Of a stretch of 64,000 bases of DNA, positions 43,295-52,187 are shown piece after piece. A model generated the notes under the pieces. That model worked only from the letters and a program-made list of their open reading frames with translations. It did not search any database and was not told where the DNA came from. The stretch is from NCBI RefSeq assembly GCF_000010165.1, contig NC_012491.1, positions 2,735,501-2,799,500 on the forward strand. Direction: 5' to 3'. The stretch's first letter is position 1, and each line of letters opens with the position of its first letter. The position numbers and the translations under genes were made by a program. The DNA is from Brevibacillus brevis NBRC 100599. Its GTDB lineage: Bacteria; Bacillota; Bacilli; Brevibacillales; Brevibacillaceae.

Positions 43295-45224
43295 CATTCT
43301 TGTCATTGGAGACGGAATACTGGCAGAGTTGGTTTCAGAACATTTGAAGAACGACTATCGCGTCTGGAACAGTGAAGACATGGCGTCTGCGACAAGTGGA
43401 GCAGATTTGGCTCTCCTGTTGCACGATACGTATCATCCTGCTTTGCATGTACAGGCAGAAAAACATTTTCGCCAAACAAATACCCCATGGCTGCGCGGCT
43501 TTGTTTCATTCGGGGAGGCCATCGTAGGTCCGTTGGTTCATCCAGATCAAACAGGATGCTCCCAGTGTGCAGACATGCGGCGATTGATGGCGGGACGCGA
43601 TCGCAAAGAGATGTGGAAGGTACAAAATATGCTGAGGGAGAAAGGCGGCATACCCCGTGATCCATGGTCATCTCGCTCGGGATTGTTACAAGTGGCATAC
43701 CATGTCAGTGCGGAGGTTGAACGTATAGTTGAGGGTAGGCAAGCCCAGTTATCTGAGCATATCCAGTTTATTGATTTGCAAACATTGACCAGCACGCGCC
43801 ACTTCTTCTTGCCCAATCCTGTATGTCCGGTATGCAGTCGGCTGCCTGAGGATTCTGAAGAGCGGGCAAGAATACGCTTGAAGCCTATTGTAAAGCATAG
43901 TCCAGACAGCTACCGGACAAAATCTATAGCCTCTTTGAAACAAGCTCTCTCCACCGAATATTTGGATTCCCGTACTGGGTTTTTGAATGGAAAAGTCCGA
44001 GATCTTGTCTCGGTGTTCGCAGATGTAAGTGTCAATCTGCCGTTATTTTCACATGACGAGGGTACGGCTGGCAGGTCTGTTTCATATGCGGATAGTGAGA
44101 TAACGGCGATTTTGGAAGGAATGGAAAGATATTGCGGGCTTATGCCGCGTGGCAAGAAGACGATGGTGCGTGACTGCTATGCAAACCTTGCGCCGTATGC
44201 CCTTGATCCGACAACAGCGGGGACCCATTCAGAAGAGCAGTATGCTCTGCCAAATTTTCCGTTTCAGCCATTTGATCCGAAGCGAGAGATGAACTGGGTA
44301 TGGGGTTATTCCTTTAAAGAAGAGCGACCCATTCTTGTACCTGAGCTCATGGCCTACTACAGTATGGGATTCGGGGAGGGTGTTGTATTTGAGACCTCCA
44401 ATGGCTGTGCGTTAGGCGGTAGTTTGGAGGAGGCGATCTTCTACGGCATCCTCGAAGTGGTGGAGCGAGATGCTTTCTTGTTGACCTGGTATGCCCAATT
44501 GCCATTGCCGCGCCTTGATCCCGCTACGGTCAATGATCGGGAATTGCTTCTTCTCATTGATCGTATGCAGACTGTTACCAATTACGATTTGTACTTGTTC
44601 GATGCGACTATGGAAAATGGAATTCCCGCTGTATGGACGATTGCGAAAAACCGCGGAGCGGAAGGCCTGCACCTCGTTTGTGCAGCAGGTGCGCATCCAG
44701 ACCCTATCCGCGCTGTGAAAAGCTCCATTTACGAAACGGCAGCCATGCTCATGACTTTGACAGACAAGTACGAAGCGAATCGAGACAAATACTTGCGTAT
44801 GCTTCAAGATTCGTCCCTCGTGAAAAAGATGGACGATCATGCAATGCTTTACAGCTTGCCAGAAGCAGCGGAGCGCTTATCCTTTCTCATGGATGGTTCA
44901 CGTCCGATGGTCTCTTTCGCTGAACGCTTTCCTGGAAAAAACCAAAATCATGATCTAACAGACGATTTGCGGGAGTTGCTCGGTGTATTCCAAAAGTTGG
45001 ATCTCGATGTCATTGTGGTAGATCAAACGACACCAGAGGTAGGGCGCCATGGCTTATCTTGCGTGCGTGTATTGATTCCTGGCATGCTTCCGATGACTTT
45101 TGGCCAGCATCTTACGCGAATAACGGGATTGAAACGAGTATTGGAGGTCCCTGTGAAGCTGGGGTATGTGAAACAACCGCTGCGTGTAGACGAGTTGAAT
45201 CCTTTTCCCCATCCGTTTCCATAA
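43284..45224 (+). CDS. YcaO-domain azoline-forming cyclodehydratase (SagD-type, fused to an E1-like N-terminus)
   Basis: A 646-residue enzyme that would cyclise Cys/Ser/Thr of the precursor with ATP. ATG 43284 follows AGGAGG and overlaps the upstream stop. The N-terminus (SADILVIGDGILAELVSEHL) is a partner-like Rossmann region. Zinc pairs are seen in GCSQCAD (near residue 93) and NPVCPVCSR (near 180). The YcaO part has EITAILEGMERYCG and GGSLEEAIFYGILEVVERDA, where the Glu residues bind ATP/Mg, and the chain ends in NPFPHPFP, the proline-rich C-terminus typical of cyclodehydratase YcaO proteins. Confidence 0.93.
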   Translation: MSADILVIGDGILAELVSEHLKNDYRVWNSEDMASATSGADLALLLHDTYHPALHVQAEKHFRQTNTPWLRGFVSFGEAIVGPLVHPDQTGCSQCADMRRLMAGRDRKEMWKVQNMLREKGGIPRDPWSSRSGLLQVAYHVSAEVERIVEGRQAQLSEHIQFIDLQTLTSTRHFFLPNPVCPVCSRLPEDSEERARIRLKPIVKHSPDSYRTKSIASLKQALSTEYLDSRTGFLNGKVRDLVSVFADVSVNLPLFSHDEGTAGRSVSYADSEITAILEGMERYCGLMPRGKKTMVRDCYANLAPYALDPTTAGTHSEEQYALPNFPFQPFDPKREMNWVWGYSFKEERPILVPELMAYYSMGFGEGVVFETSNGCALGGSLEEAIFYGILEVVERDAFLLTWYAQLPLPRLDPATVNDRELLLLIDRMQTVTNYDLYLFDATMENGIPAVWTIAKNRGAEGLHLVCAAGAHPDPIRAVKSSIYETAAMLMTLTDKYEANRDKYLRMLQDSSLVKKMDDHAMLYSLPEAAERLSFLMDGSRPMVSFAERFPGKNQNHDLTDDLRELLGVFQKLDLDVIVVDQTTPEVGRHGLSCVRVLIPGMLPMTFGQHLTRITGLKRVLEVPVKLGYVKQPLRVDELNPFPHPFP

Positions 45225-45246
45225 CATGCATCTGGGAGTGAGCCGG

Positions 45247-46860
45247 ATGAATCTCGAAAATTTCTTGTACCGCCTTCATTTTGATACAGAAAACGCCAGA
45301 CCAAGTGATCTCGAAGTGGATTGGGGAGATGCGCCACTACCATACAAGCTGTACAGGGGGCAACCTGTCATTTCACTACCTGAAGATGTGTCTCTATCGC
45401 TCATAGATCAAACGGTTTCACAAGAGATGACTCTTCCACAATTGGGTGCATGGCTATGGTATAGCTACGGACTGATACAAATCAGCCAATCGTTGTTGGT
45501 AACCACGACTTCGGCAGATGCAGAATCTGAGTCGTTTTTGCCGCTTGTAATGAAGCGAAGGCCGGTTCCGTCTGGGGGAGGGCTCTATCCAAGTGAGCTG
45601 TACGTGTATTTGAAGCTGTCGAGTATTCCTCCAGGTATATACCACTACGATGTGGCTCATCACAGACTCGTACAATTGCGCGAAGGGAATTTTGATCACG
45701 TCCTTAACCGAGCACTTGGTGGCAGTTGTCCAGTACATGCATGCTTTGGAGTTGCGTTCGTCTCCATCTATTTTTGGAAGAACTTTTTTAAGTATGATGA
45801 GTTTTCCTATCGATTGCAGGGCCTCGATGCTGGTGTACTACTTGGACAATTGCAGGGAATGGCAAACCAGCTCGGTGTTACGACTGCGGTACACTACCAG
45901 TTCCTGGATAGAGCGATGAATACACTGCTAGGATTGTCTGCCGATCAAGAGAGTGTCTACGCGGTAGTCCCTTTATCACTCCAAACAGAAGAGGGGAGGC
46001 ATTCGCACTCACCGGCACAATGGATAGAACGAGAAAAAGGGGTGCTGGCAAGCGAGCTAACCAGAGAACTACCTGAGCAAAAGCATGTGCAAGTGATACG
46101 CTCAAAAAGAATGAGACAATATCCTGCACTCCTGCAAATGAATGAAGCTGCTATGCAGGCATCTACCCATTCATTTCGACGATATTCGGATCAGGCGGAA
46201 AGCACACGGCCTCGTCGGTCCGATGAGCGAATCCTTCTCCCGCGTTTGCAGAAACCAAGTTATGATCTGGCGGAATATTGCAGGGAGCGTTTTTCACCGG
46301 AAATGGACTTTATCAGGAGGAAAACAGACCAGAATCAGGTAGCGCGTATCATGGAAATGACGATGAGTGCGCTATCGTATGGCAATGATTTGGGGGGAAA
46401 TCAAGAAGCAGCGTGGAGAAGGCTTTCACTCTTTGTCAGCATTCATCAGGTAGAAGGGATGAAAGATGGGGCATACGCTTACGAACCACTGGAGCACGCT
46501 CTTTATCCAATCGTCAATGGAGATTTACGAGCACGTCTACAAGAGGGAATGACCCTGGACAACGTGAATCTGTATCAAGTGCCGCTCTGCTTTCATGTAG
46601 TAGGAAAACGTGATCATCTGATGAATCAACTAGGGTATAGAGGGTATCGCATCCAACAGATGGAGGCAGGAATTGTCGTGCATCACTTGCTTTTAGCAGC
46701 GTTCACGTGTGGAATGGGCGGTCATCCGTTACTCGGATATGACGTGGAAAATTGCGATGATCTTTACAACCTAGCGTCCGAAGAGAAAACCTGCTTGATT
46801 CAAATTCCGGTCGGGCACTATCGCCCCCGCGCCAGATTTCAAACTGGACTTCATGGATAA
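45247..46860 (+). CDS. SagB-type FMN dehydrogenase (azoline oxidase), two-domain
   Basis: A 537-residue protein with two nitroreductase-like halves. ATG 45247 follows GGGAGTGA. The first half has RRPVPSGGGLYPSELYVYLK, the SagB hallmark; the second has a related core (SALSYGNDLGGNQEAAWRR) and HHLLLAAFTCGMGG. It would oxidise thiazolines/oxazolines to aromatic thiazoles/oxazoles with FMN. It is the last visible gene of the peptide cluster, 22 bases after the cyclodehydratase gene. No protease, transporter or immunity gene follows in this direction. Confidence 0.92.
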   Translation: MNLENFLYRLHFDTENARPSDLEVDWGDAPLPYKLYRGQPVISLPEDVSLSLIDQTVSQEMTLPQLGAWLWYSYGLIQISQSLLVTTTSADAESESFLPLVMKRRPVPSGGGLYPSELYVYLKLSSIPPGIYHYDVAHHRLVQLREGNFDHVLNRALGGSCPVHACFGVAFVSIYFWKNFFKYDEFSYRLQGLDAGVLLGQLQGMANQLGVTTAVHYQFLDRAMNTLLGLSADQESVYAVVPLSLQTEEGRHSHSPAQWIEREKGVLASELTRELPEQKHVQVIRSKRMRQYPALLQMNEAAMQASTHSFRRYSDQAESTRPRRSDERILLPRLQKPSYDLAEYCRERFSPEMDFIRRKTDQNQVARIMEMTMSALSYGNDLGGNQEAAWRRLSLFVSIHQVEGMKDGAYAYEPLEHALYPIVNGDLRARLQEGMTLDNVNLYQVPLCFHVVGKRDHLMNQLGYRGYRIQQMEAGIVVHHLLLAAFTCGMGGHPLLGYDVENCDDLYNLASEEKTCLIQIPVGHYRPRARFQTGLHG

Positions 46861-46868
46861 AAAAGTGG

Positions 46869-46897
46869 AAGACCCGAGTCGCGACGACCCGGGTCTT
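46869..46897. terminator. Weak terminator hairpin after the peptide cluster
   Basis: AAGACCC and GGGTCTT form a GC-rich stem, but a T run is missing, so termination may be partial. Confidence 0.45.
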
Positions 46898-47010
46898 GTC
46901 CTGGAAGTAAGGAGGGTATCGAGCTTATCTCGTTGTAAGGTAAGTGTCTCTATCCACCTTCAACCATCGAACGGTCATTCCACGATCAGCAGCAACAGTC
47001 AGCGACAGGC

Positions 47011-47574
47011 CTACATTGGGAGTTGCTCCCGGACTTTTTCGATGGGGAAATGTACAGATGCGACTTCTAATCGCCAATCATTGGAGCGCATAAAACTTCC
47101 TGGAGGGTATTCAAAGACGCATTCTGATTGCAGAGTGAAACCGAGCTTACGGCAAATGGCATTGGAGGCAGGGTTGTCCACAGAGGGATAGGCATGAATA
47201 AACTTGTGTCTTCGTTCTTGTTTGATGCGGGTAATCAGTAAAGCTAAAGCTGCAGAGGCGATTCCTTTCCCTTGAAAGGGTGGGAGGACGCTCCAGCCTA
47301 CTTCGTATACGTTTTCTCCTTGCCAGATGCGGTCCCAATAGCCGATGCTTCCGACGGGAGTGTGATCTGGAAGCAGTACGATGCTGAACATCTTGCTCGT
47401 TTGCTGTCCGTCCTTATTGACGTATCGTTCGTGCCGAGCAAGGAGCTGTTCCTCCGTCTCCGGTCCTCCGAGCTGCTCCATCATGACTGGTGCATTCAAA
47501 AGGCGTAGCAAAGAAAGATCGTCATCCGCCCAGGGTTGAATACGGACAAGCTCAGTGTTTAGCGGTGTGGACAT
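47011..47574 (-). CDS. GNAT N-acetyltransferase, RimJ/RimL-like
   Basis: A 187-residue enzyme. The start at 47574 follows AAGGAG by 7 bases; an in-frame start at 47592 lacks this. Acetyl-CoA-binding features are VGWSVLPPFQGKGIASAALA near residue 90 and NPASNAICRKLGF near 140. The substrate is unknown. It converges on the TOMM cluster; a role in self-protection or tailoring is only a guess. Confidence 0.88.
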   Translation of the reverse strand: MSTPLNTELVRIQPWADDDLSLLRLLNAPVMMEQLGGPETEEQLLARHERYVNKDGQQTSKMFSIVLLPDHTPVGSIGYWDRIWQGENVYEVGWSVLPPFQGKGIASAALALLITRIKQERRHKFIHAYPSVDNPASNAICRKLGFTLQSECVFEYPPGSFMRSNDWRLEVASVHFPIEKVREQLPM

Positions 47575-47607
47575 TCTCTCACTCCTTATCAACTAGATGG
47601 AAAATCA

Positions 47608-47616
47608 TGCTATAAT
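47608..47616 (+). promoter_or_regulatory. Extended -10 promoter (TGcTATAAT)
   Basis: TATAAT at 47611-47616 with TG at 47608-47609. The transcript would have a leader of about 140 bases before the GNAT gene at 47764, in which I recognise no riboswitch. Confidence 0.55.
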
Positions 47617-47763
47617 GGTGGTGCCCGAGTGATTCTTATTATCGGAGTATGGAAAGAGTAGCTGAGGTGTAGGAATAGACCCTTTCTGAAAAACATCTGG
47701 AGTGTAAATCCAACGTAAATATCGCCACGGACAATATAGGAAAGAGAAAGGGGTACTTGTTCC

Positions 47764-48276
47764 ATGAATGAAAAAAGCATTCATACACAACGGCTCAAAT
47801 TGATTCCATTTACACATAGAATAGCAACGAATATTTTGCAAGAAAATTACGAAGAGTTATTGGATATGGGGCTTACATTAGGCAAAGGCTGGCCAGATGA
47901 GGATGCGATGGAAACGATCCCCAAAATCATCCAAGCACTCGAACGCACAGGGGGACCGACAGGATTTGAATCGTGGATGATCCTTACAAAAGAAGACATG
48001 AAGATCATCGGGGATGTAGGATTCAAAGGAGTCCCGAATGCGCAGGGAGAAGTGGACATCGGCTATGGAATTATTGAAGCCGAGCGAAAAAAAGGCTACG
48101 CGTATGAGGCAGCAGAAGGTTTAGCGAATTGGGCGTTATTGCAGCCAGATGTGAAAAAGATTACGGCGAAATGCCTGCTAGATAACATAGATTCCGCAAA
48201 ATTATTAGTCAAAATGGGCTTTACAGAAATAAAGAGGGACGACACGATGATTTACTGGTCTAGGCAGAAAGAATAG
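47764..48276 (+). CDS. GNAT N-acetyltransferase, RimJ/RimL-like
   Basis: A 170-residue enzyme. The N-terminus IHTQRLKLIPFTH is typical of RimJ/RimL-type proteins. The acetyl-CoA region is YGIIEAERKKGYAYEAAEGL near residue 105, and NIDSAKLLVKMGF lies near 145. AAAGGGG is 12 bases before the ATG, a rather long spacing. Not closely similar to the GNAT encoded at 47011. The substrate is unknown. Confidence 0.88.
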   Translation: MNEKSIHTQRLKLIPFTHRIATNILQENYEELLDMGLTLGKGWPDEDAMETIPKIIQALERTGGPTGFESWMILTKEDMKIIGDVGFKGVPNAQGEVDIGYGIIEAERKKGYAYEAAEGLANWALLQPDVKKITAKCLLDNIDSAKLLVKMGFTEIKRDDTMIYWSRQKE

Positions 48277-48298
48277 TACGCTAGAAGAGTTTCACACG

Positions 48299-48332
48299 AA
48301 AAAAGGACGAACACATGGCCGTCCTTTTTTTC
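48299..48332. terminator. Bidirectional terminator between GNAT and secreted-protein genes
   Basis: AAAAAAGGACG and CGTCCTTTTTT form an 11-bp stem with A and T runs on either side, serving the convergent genes. Confidence 0.9.
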
Positions 48333-48342
48333 ATGGAGAACA

Positions 48343-49170
48343 TCAGTTGCTAGAATTTTCTATGGGAACGTAGTAGATATGTTTCGTACCGTCTTTATAC
48401 ATTACCTCGAGTACACCTGATTGAAGGGACGGGCCCTTTGCTTTTACTTTTTTCTTTGTGGAAAACTCCCCAGACTTCGAGTCGACTCGCAACGTAATAA
48501 TCGAATTGAACACCTGAAGCGATGCGCGTTTGATTTCTCTATTCGAGACTTTCCCTGTCACACTGAGTTCGTAATACGATTTAGGGAGCACACTTGATTC
48601 AGCCTGGAGCTCAATTTCATCTGGATTGAGGGCAAGCCTTGGAAGAAATTTCGTCTGCATCTTTACGATTTCCTCTTTGCGTTCTTTATCTTCAGGTCCA
48701 ACGAGGATGTGTACGTAAGAGTTTAACTGAAAATAGTCTGGCGTTAGATCGCTCGGCAGTTCGTCTGTTCGGAAATATTCATCTTGCTCAATCGTTCTCC
48801 CGGGCTTTACGTTTTTTTCCTTGATGTCCGGGGTACAGGCAGGTTCGTCTTCAGGGTAGGGAAGCTCCCAAGAGTCTCCAGAGGCAAACGCTTCTAGCCG
48901 ATTTGTTACACCATAGCAATGACCAGTCGTGTATGTGATGGGTTTCCGCGAAGTATTCGTGACAATGGTATTTACGTGGTACATTGGTGAGTCGTATTTT
49001 GGATTGTCGGTTTCGGTAACGGTCACTTGAAACCGAAGTCCCTCTTTCTTGAATGGTTTGTCAATGAAAAACATGCCGGTTGCTTTTGCTTGGGCCGCGT
49101 TTACATTCACGGCGCCAGCCGTCATAACCAGTAAAAGACATACGAGTGAATGGATAATCTTGCGAAACAC
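48343..49170 (-). CDS. Secreted protein of unknown function
   Basis: A 275-residue exported protein. GTG at 49168-49170 is chosen because GAGGAGGTGA lies upstream and the protein then starts with a proper signal peptide (FRKIIHSLVCLLLVMTAGAV, cleavage near NAAQA). The mature part is beta-rich with Ig-like character (FQVTVTETDNPKY, TNTSRKPITYTTGHCYG) and one pair of Cys residues (GHCYG and PACTP) that could form a disulfide. No enzyme motif was seen. It resembles secreted BsuPI-type or Ig-like proteins only loosely. Confidence 0.75.
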   Translation of the reverse strand: MFRKIIHSLVCLLLVMTAGAVNVNAAQAKATGMFFIDKPFKKEGLRFQVTVTETDNPKYDSPMYHVNTIVTNTSRKPITYTTGHCYGVTNRLEAFASGDSWELPYPEDEPACTPDIKEKNVKPGRTIEQDEYFRTDELPSDLTPDYFQLNSYVHILVGPEDKERKEEIVKMQTKFLPRLALNPDEIELQAESSVLPKSYYELSVTGKVSNREIKRASLQVFNSIITLRVDSKSGEFSTKKKVKAKGPSLQSGVLEVMYKDGTKHIYYVPIENSSN

Positions 49171-49357
49171 ACAGTTCACCTCCTCACGATTCGTTTTTGA
49201 AAAATGTGCATGGAGGCACCTTTTTAATATTCCATATATTACCTCCCTTTGCAATGTTTTTTGTTCCAGAATATTTTAAATAAAAACTTTCAAAGGAAAG
49301 GTAACCCCAGGCTCCCTTCTTTCGTATTGAAAGGAAGGAAAAGATGATCGCTTTTCA

Positions 49358-49386
49358 TTGAACTATGCAACGCGTGTCTCTATACT
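49358..49386 (+). promoter_or_regulatory. Sigma-A promoter of the DedA gene (TTGAAC-17-TATACT)
   Basis: TTGAAC at 49358-49363, a 17-base spacer and TATACT at 49381-49386, 39 bases before the ATG. Confidence 0.75.
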
Positions 49387-49424
49387 GGAGAGATAAGCAT
49401 TGGTAAATAATTGTGAGGGATAGC

Positions 49425-50036
49425 ATGCAGAACTGGATGACCCAAATTATTGAACAATATAGTTACTTCGGTATCTTACTGATGATGGCACTGGAAAACA
49501 TCTTTCCACCCATACCTTCAGAGGTGATCTTGACGTTCGGTGGCTTTATGACGACGCAATCCTCCTTAACGGTTTTTGGTGTAATCTTGTCAGCTACAAT
49601 CGGTTCGGTGATCGGGGCAATCATTCTCTATGGAATCGGTTATTATCTGGACGTCAAAAAAATAGAGAAGATCGTAGAGCGATGGGGATATCTTCTGCGC
49701 ATTAAAACGGCAGATATCCATAAGGCGAATAAATGGTTTGATCGATACGGGTACTGGACGGTCTTTTTTTGCCGCATGGTCCCATTAATCAGAAGCCTGA
49801 TTTCCATTCCAGCTGGTATGACCAAAATGAATTTCCCGCTGTTCTTGTTGTTTACAACACTTGGTACGTTTATTTGGAACATCATCCTCGTGATGGCTGG
49901 TCACTTATTGGGGGAGTCATGGGAAGACATTCTGTACTACTTCGATCTCTATTCCAATGTCGTTTATGTTGTACTCGCCTTTGCGGGGATCGTGTTTCTC
50001 ATCTTATTCCTCCGCAAACGAAAAGTGGACGCCTAA
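49425..50036 (+). CDS. DedA-family membrane protein
   Basis: A 203-residue integral membrane protein. ATG 49425 has GAGGGA 5-6 bases upstream; an in-frame GTG at 49413 would overlap that site. Family motifs are ENIFPPIPSEVIL with the membrane-embedded acid, GALxxY-like GAIILYGIGYYL, and the basic motif FFCRMVPLIRSLISIPAG. DedA proteins act in lipid-carrier or phospholipid flipping and membrane homeostasis. A single-gene unit with its own promoter and terminator. Confidence 0.93.
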   Translation: MQNWMTQIIEQYSYFGILLMMALENIFPPIPSEVILTFGGFMTTQSSLTVFGVILSATIGSVIGAIILYGIGYYLDVKKIEKIVERWGYLLRIKTADIHKANKWFDRYGYWTVFFCRMVPLIRSLISIPAGMTKMNFPLFLLFTTLGTFIWNIILVMAGHLLGESWEDILYYFDLYSNVVYVVLAFAGIVFLILFLRKRKVDA

Positions 50037-50041
50037 AACCG

Positions 50042-50077
50042 AAAAACCATCTTTCCTTCGAGGGAAGGTGGTTTTTC
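50042..50077 (+). terminator. Terminator after the DedA gene
   Basis: AAAAACCATCTTtCCTTC pairs with GAAGGTGGTTTTT-type sequence in a stem with few mismatches, with T residues at the end. Confidence 0.85.
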
Positions 50078-50136
50078 CATATGGAAACCAAGAGGTAAAC
50101 ATATTGCAAAAAGTCGTAATTTTCTTGCAAATACAA

Positions 50137-50153
50137 AACGCAGTAATTGCGTT
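50137..50153. promoter_or_regulatory. Inverted repeat upstream of the amidohydrolase
   Basis: AACGCA and TGCGTT are perfect 6-bp arms around GTAAT, 70 bases before the gene, in a region with TTGCAA -35-like boxes at 50104 and 50125. Possible operator. Confidence 0.35.
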
Positions 50154-50222
50154 AAGGTGTAGGGAGGGGGGAGTAGGTGACATGGGCACCGCCCTCATTC
50201 TTGAGGCTGGGAGAGATGCAAC

Positions 50223-51713
50223 TTGATCGATTTGCTACTCGTAAACGGCGTAGTCATTACCATGGACAAAGACCGTAGGGTACTACAGGACGGGGCAATC
50301 GCCATTGACAAAGGAAGAATTTTGGAGGTAGGCGACACTCCACTTCTAAAAGACAAGTATCCCGCGCAAAAGGTAGTCGACTGCACACATCATTGTATAC
50401 TACCAGGCTTCATTGACGCACATGGTCATGGCGGACATTCCTTGTTCAAAACGATTGCAACGGACAATATCAACGACTGGATGCCAATCATGACCAATAC
50501 TTACAAGCACTACGTGACAGACGATTTCTGGTACTACGAAGGAAAGCTGTCAGCACTGGAGCGGCTTAAAGCCGGGATTACGACAGGTGTTAGCGTCTTA
50601 GGCTCCATGCCTCGCTCAGATGATCCGATCTTTGCCTTGAATCACGCCAAAGCGTACAACGAGGTTGGTGTCCGCGAAATCGTAGCGACAGGTCCATGCA
50701 ACCCACCGTGGCCGCATCCCTTTAGCCGCTGGGTCGATGGACAAAAAGTGACGAAGGAAGTCACCTATGAGCAGGTTCTCGCTGGAGCAGAAGCAGTGAT
50801 CGAAGCCCTGAATCACGCGAATAACGATAAAACCAGAGCATACATAACGCCATTTGTCATCGTGACCTCTGTCAATCCGTCCTATCCGACACCAGCTGAC
50901 CAATTGTTTGGCTTAACCGATTTCGACCGGTACCAAGCACGGAAAATCAGGGAGATTGCGAAAAGGTACGACACGCGCATCCACTCCGATGCTTTTGGAG
51001 GCATGATTCACCTCGCGATCCAAGATAAAGAGTACGCGCTGCTTGGTCCAGACGTACACTTGCAGCATTGTCGGGGGATTTCGTTTGACGAGGCGAAAAT
51101 TTTGGCCGAAACAGGAACGAATGTGAGCGCTTCTCCTGGTTTTGGTCAAATCAACGCAAGGACCCCGATTACGGAATTGCTGGAGATGGGAGCGACTGTT
51201 GCAATCACGACAGACGGTACTTCACCGATGACTCCTTTTGACATGTTTCAGGCCATGCGCAGAATGCAGCTGCTGCAACAAGCTGCGCTACGTGATTACT
51301 ATTACCTCCCGCCGGGCAAGCTGCTGGAAATGGTAACAATTGATGCGGCGCGCTGTGTCGGCTGGGATGACGAGCTGGGGTCTCTTGAGGCTGGTAAAAA
51401 AGCGGACGTCATTACCGTAAATATGCATCAGGCCCACTTGAATCCAGAGAACATGCACGTCCATCGTGTCGTCTATCAGGCAGTCGGTGGAGATGTGAAC
51501 CACGTCATTGTCGACGGTGAGCTGATTATGGACGAGCGCCGTGTTTTGACTGTGGATGAAAAGCAAATCCTCAAGGAAGCGAATGAAGAGGCGAATCGCA
51601 CAATCGAGCGGGCAGGCCTGGAAATCTACATGCAGCCAAGCAAGTATTTCTGGGGGCATGCGCGAGCTTATTTGGATGAGAGAAGGTTTGATCCGACGAA
51701 GCTCGGATATTGA
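50223..51713 (+). CDS. Amidohydrolase-superfamily metal-dependent hydrolase/deaminase
   Basis: A 496-residue enzyme starting with TTG 50223, supported by GGGAGAG about 8 bases upstream and by the typical opening LLLVNGVVITMD. Metal sites are HGHGGHS near residue 67, the His in RIHSDAFGG and LQHCRG, and the late Asp in TTDGTSPMTP. It belongs to the broad cytosine deaminase/chlorohydrolase/SsnA-like group. It is followed by an ABC importer, so the enzyme may act on the imported compound. The substrate is unknown. Confidence 0.88.
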   Translation: MIDLLLVNGVVITMDKDRRVLQDGAIAIDKGRILEVGDTPLLKDKYPAQKVVDCTHHCILPGFIDAHGHGGHSLFKTIATDNINDWMPIMTNTYKHYVTDDFWYYEGKLSALERLKAGITTGVSVLGSMPRSDDPIFALNHAKAYNEVGVREIVATGPCNPPWPHPFSRWVDGQKVTKEVTYEQVLAGAEAVIEALNHANNDKTRAYITPFVIVTSVNPSYPTPADQLFGLTDFDRYQARKIREIAKRYDTRIHSDAFGGMIHLAIQDKEYALLGPDVHLQHCRGISFDEAKILAETGTNVSASPGFGQINARTPITELLEMGATVAITTDGTSPMTPFDMFQAMRRMQLLQQAALRDYYYLPPGKLLEMVTIDAARCVGWDDELGSLEAGKKADVITVNMHQAHLNPENMHVHRVVYQAVGGDVNHVIVDGELIMDERRVLTVDEKQILKEANEEANRTIERAGLEIYMQPSKYFWGHARAYLDERRFDPTKLGY

Positions 51714-51777
51714 TAAGTAAAGTGCGTGGTTTGTCAATAGGGTAAGTAGTTGAATGAGGTCTAATTCTCGTATTCAT

Positions 51778-51815
51778 AGAAGCGATACTGGGTGTACTCT
51801 CAGTAACGCTTCTTC
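51778..51815 (+). terminator. Hairpin after the amidohydrolase
   Basis: AGAAGCG-TACTG (51778-51790) pairs with CAGTA-CGCTTCT (51801-51813). The T tail is interrupted by C residues, so it may leak into downstream genes. Confidence 0.7.
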
Positions 51816-51882
51816 CAGTTTTACTCAGGAATAGACCAGGGTTTGTGAGGCCTTGTGGAGAAGTGGTATTTTGAACGGTAAG

Positions 51883-52041
51883 ATGAAAAACTCCAGCGTC
51901 TATTATAAGTTTTCGGAAGGCGCCTCTCCCGAACAAATCGAAGCATTAAAGAAAAATAACATCGACTTTCTTATAAAACCAGACAGTTCCATATGGGTCA
52001 ACCGATCGGATGAAATGGACGTAGTGCAATGCTGCACCTAA
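51883..52041 (+). CDS. Small protein of unknown function
   Basis: A 52-residue reading frame. ATG 51883 is chosen for the protein-like content that follows (SSVYYKFSEGASPEQIEALK and NNIDFLIKPDSSIWVN); no good ribosome site precedes it and an in-frame start at 51853 is possible. It ends with a Cys-Cys-Thr tail and is followed by its own terminator, which supports a real transcript. I do not recognise it. Confidence 0.45.
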   Translation: MKNSSVYYKFSEGASPEQIEALKKNNIDFLIKPDSSIWVNRSDEMDVVQCCT

Positions 52042-52066
52042 AGTGTCGCCCTTGCATTGAATAGGA

Positions 52067-52094
52067 GAAGGTGCCCGCCGCCTTCCCTTTTTTT
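52067..52094 (+). terminator. Terminator before the ABC importer operon
   Basis: GAAGGTG (52067-52073) and CGCCTTC (52079-52085) with a seven-T tail. Confidence 0.78.
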
Positions 52095-52106
52095 ATCGGA
52101 TTATAG

Positions 52107-52135
52107 TTGACAAAAACGATAGGATTAATCATTAT
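52107..52135 (+). promoter_or_regulatory. Sigma-A promoter of the ABC importer operon (TTGACA-17-CATTAT)
   Basis: TTGACA at 52107-52112, 17 bases, then CATTAT at 52130-52135. GGATTA (52122-52127) and TAATCC (52147-52152) form a loose dyad across the -10 region. Confidence 0.7.
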
Positions 52136-52187
52136 TTATTTATTCATAATCCCCATCGACTAAGTTGGAATAAAAAGAGGTGCATTC

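Noticed and set aside
46853..47191. Plus-strand frame after the SagB gene, considered as an immunity peptide
   Set aside because: It runs through a hairpin and into the opposite-strand GNAT gene; composition is Ser/Arg-rich shadow sequence.
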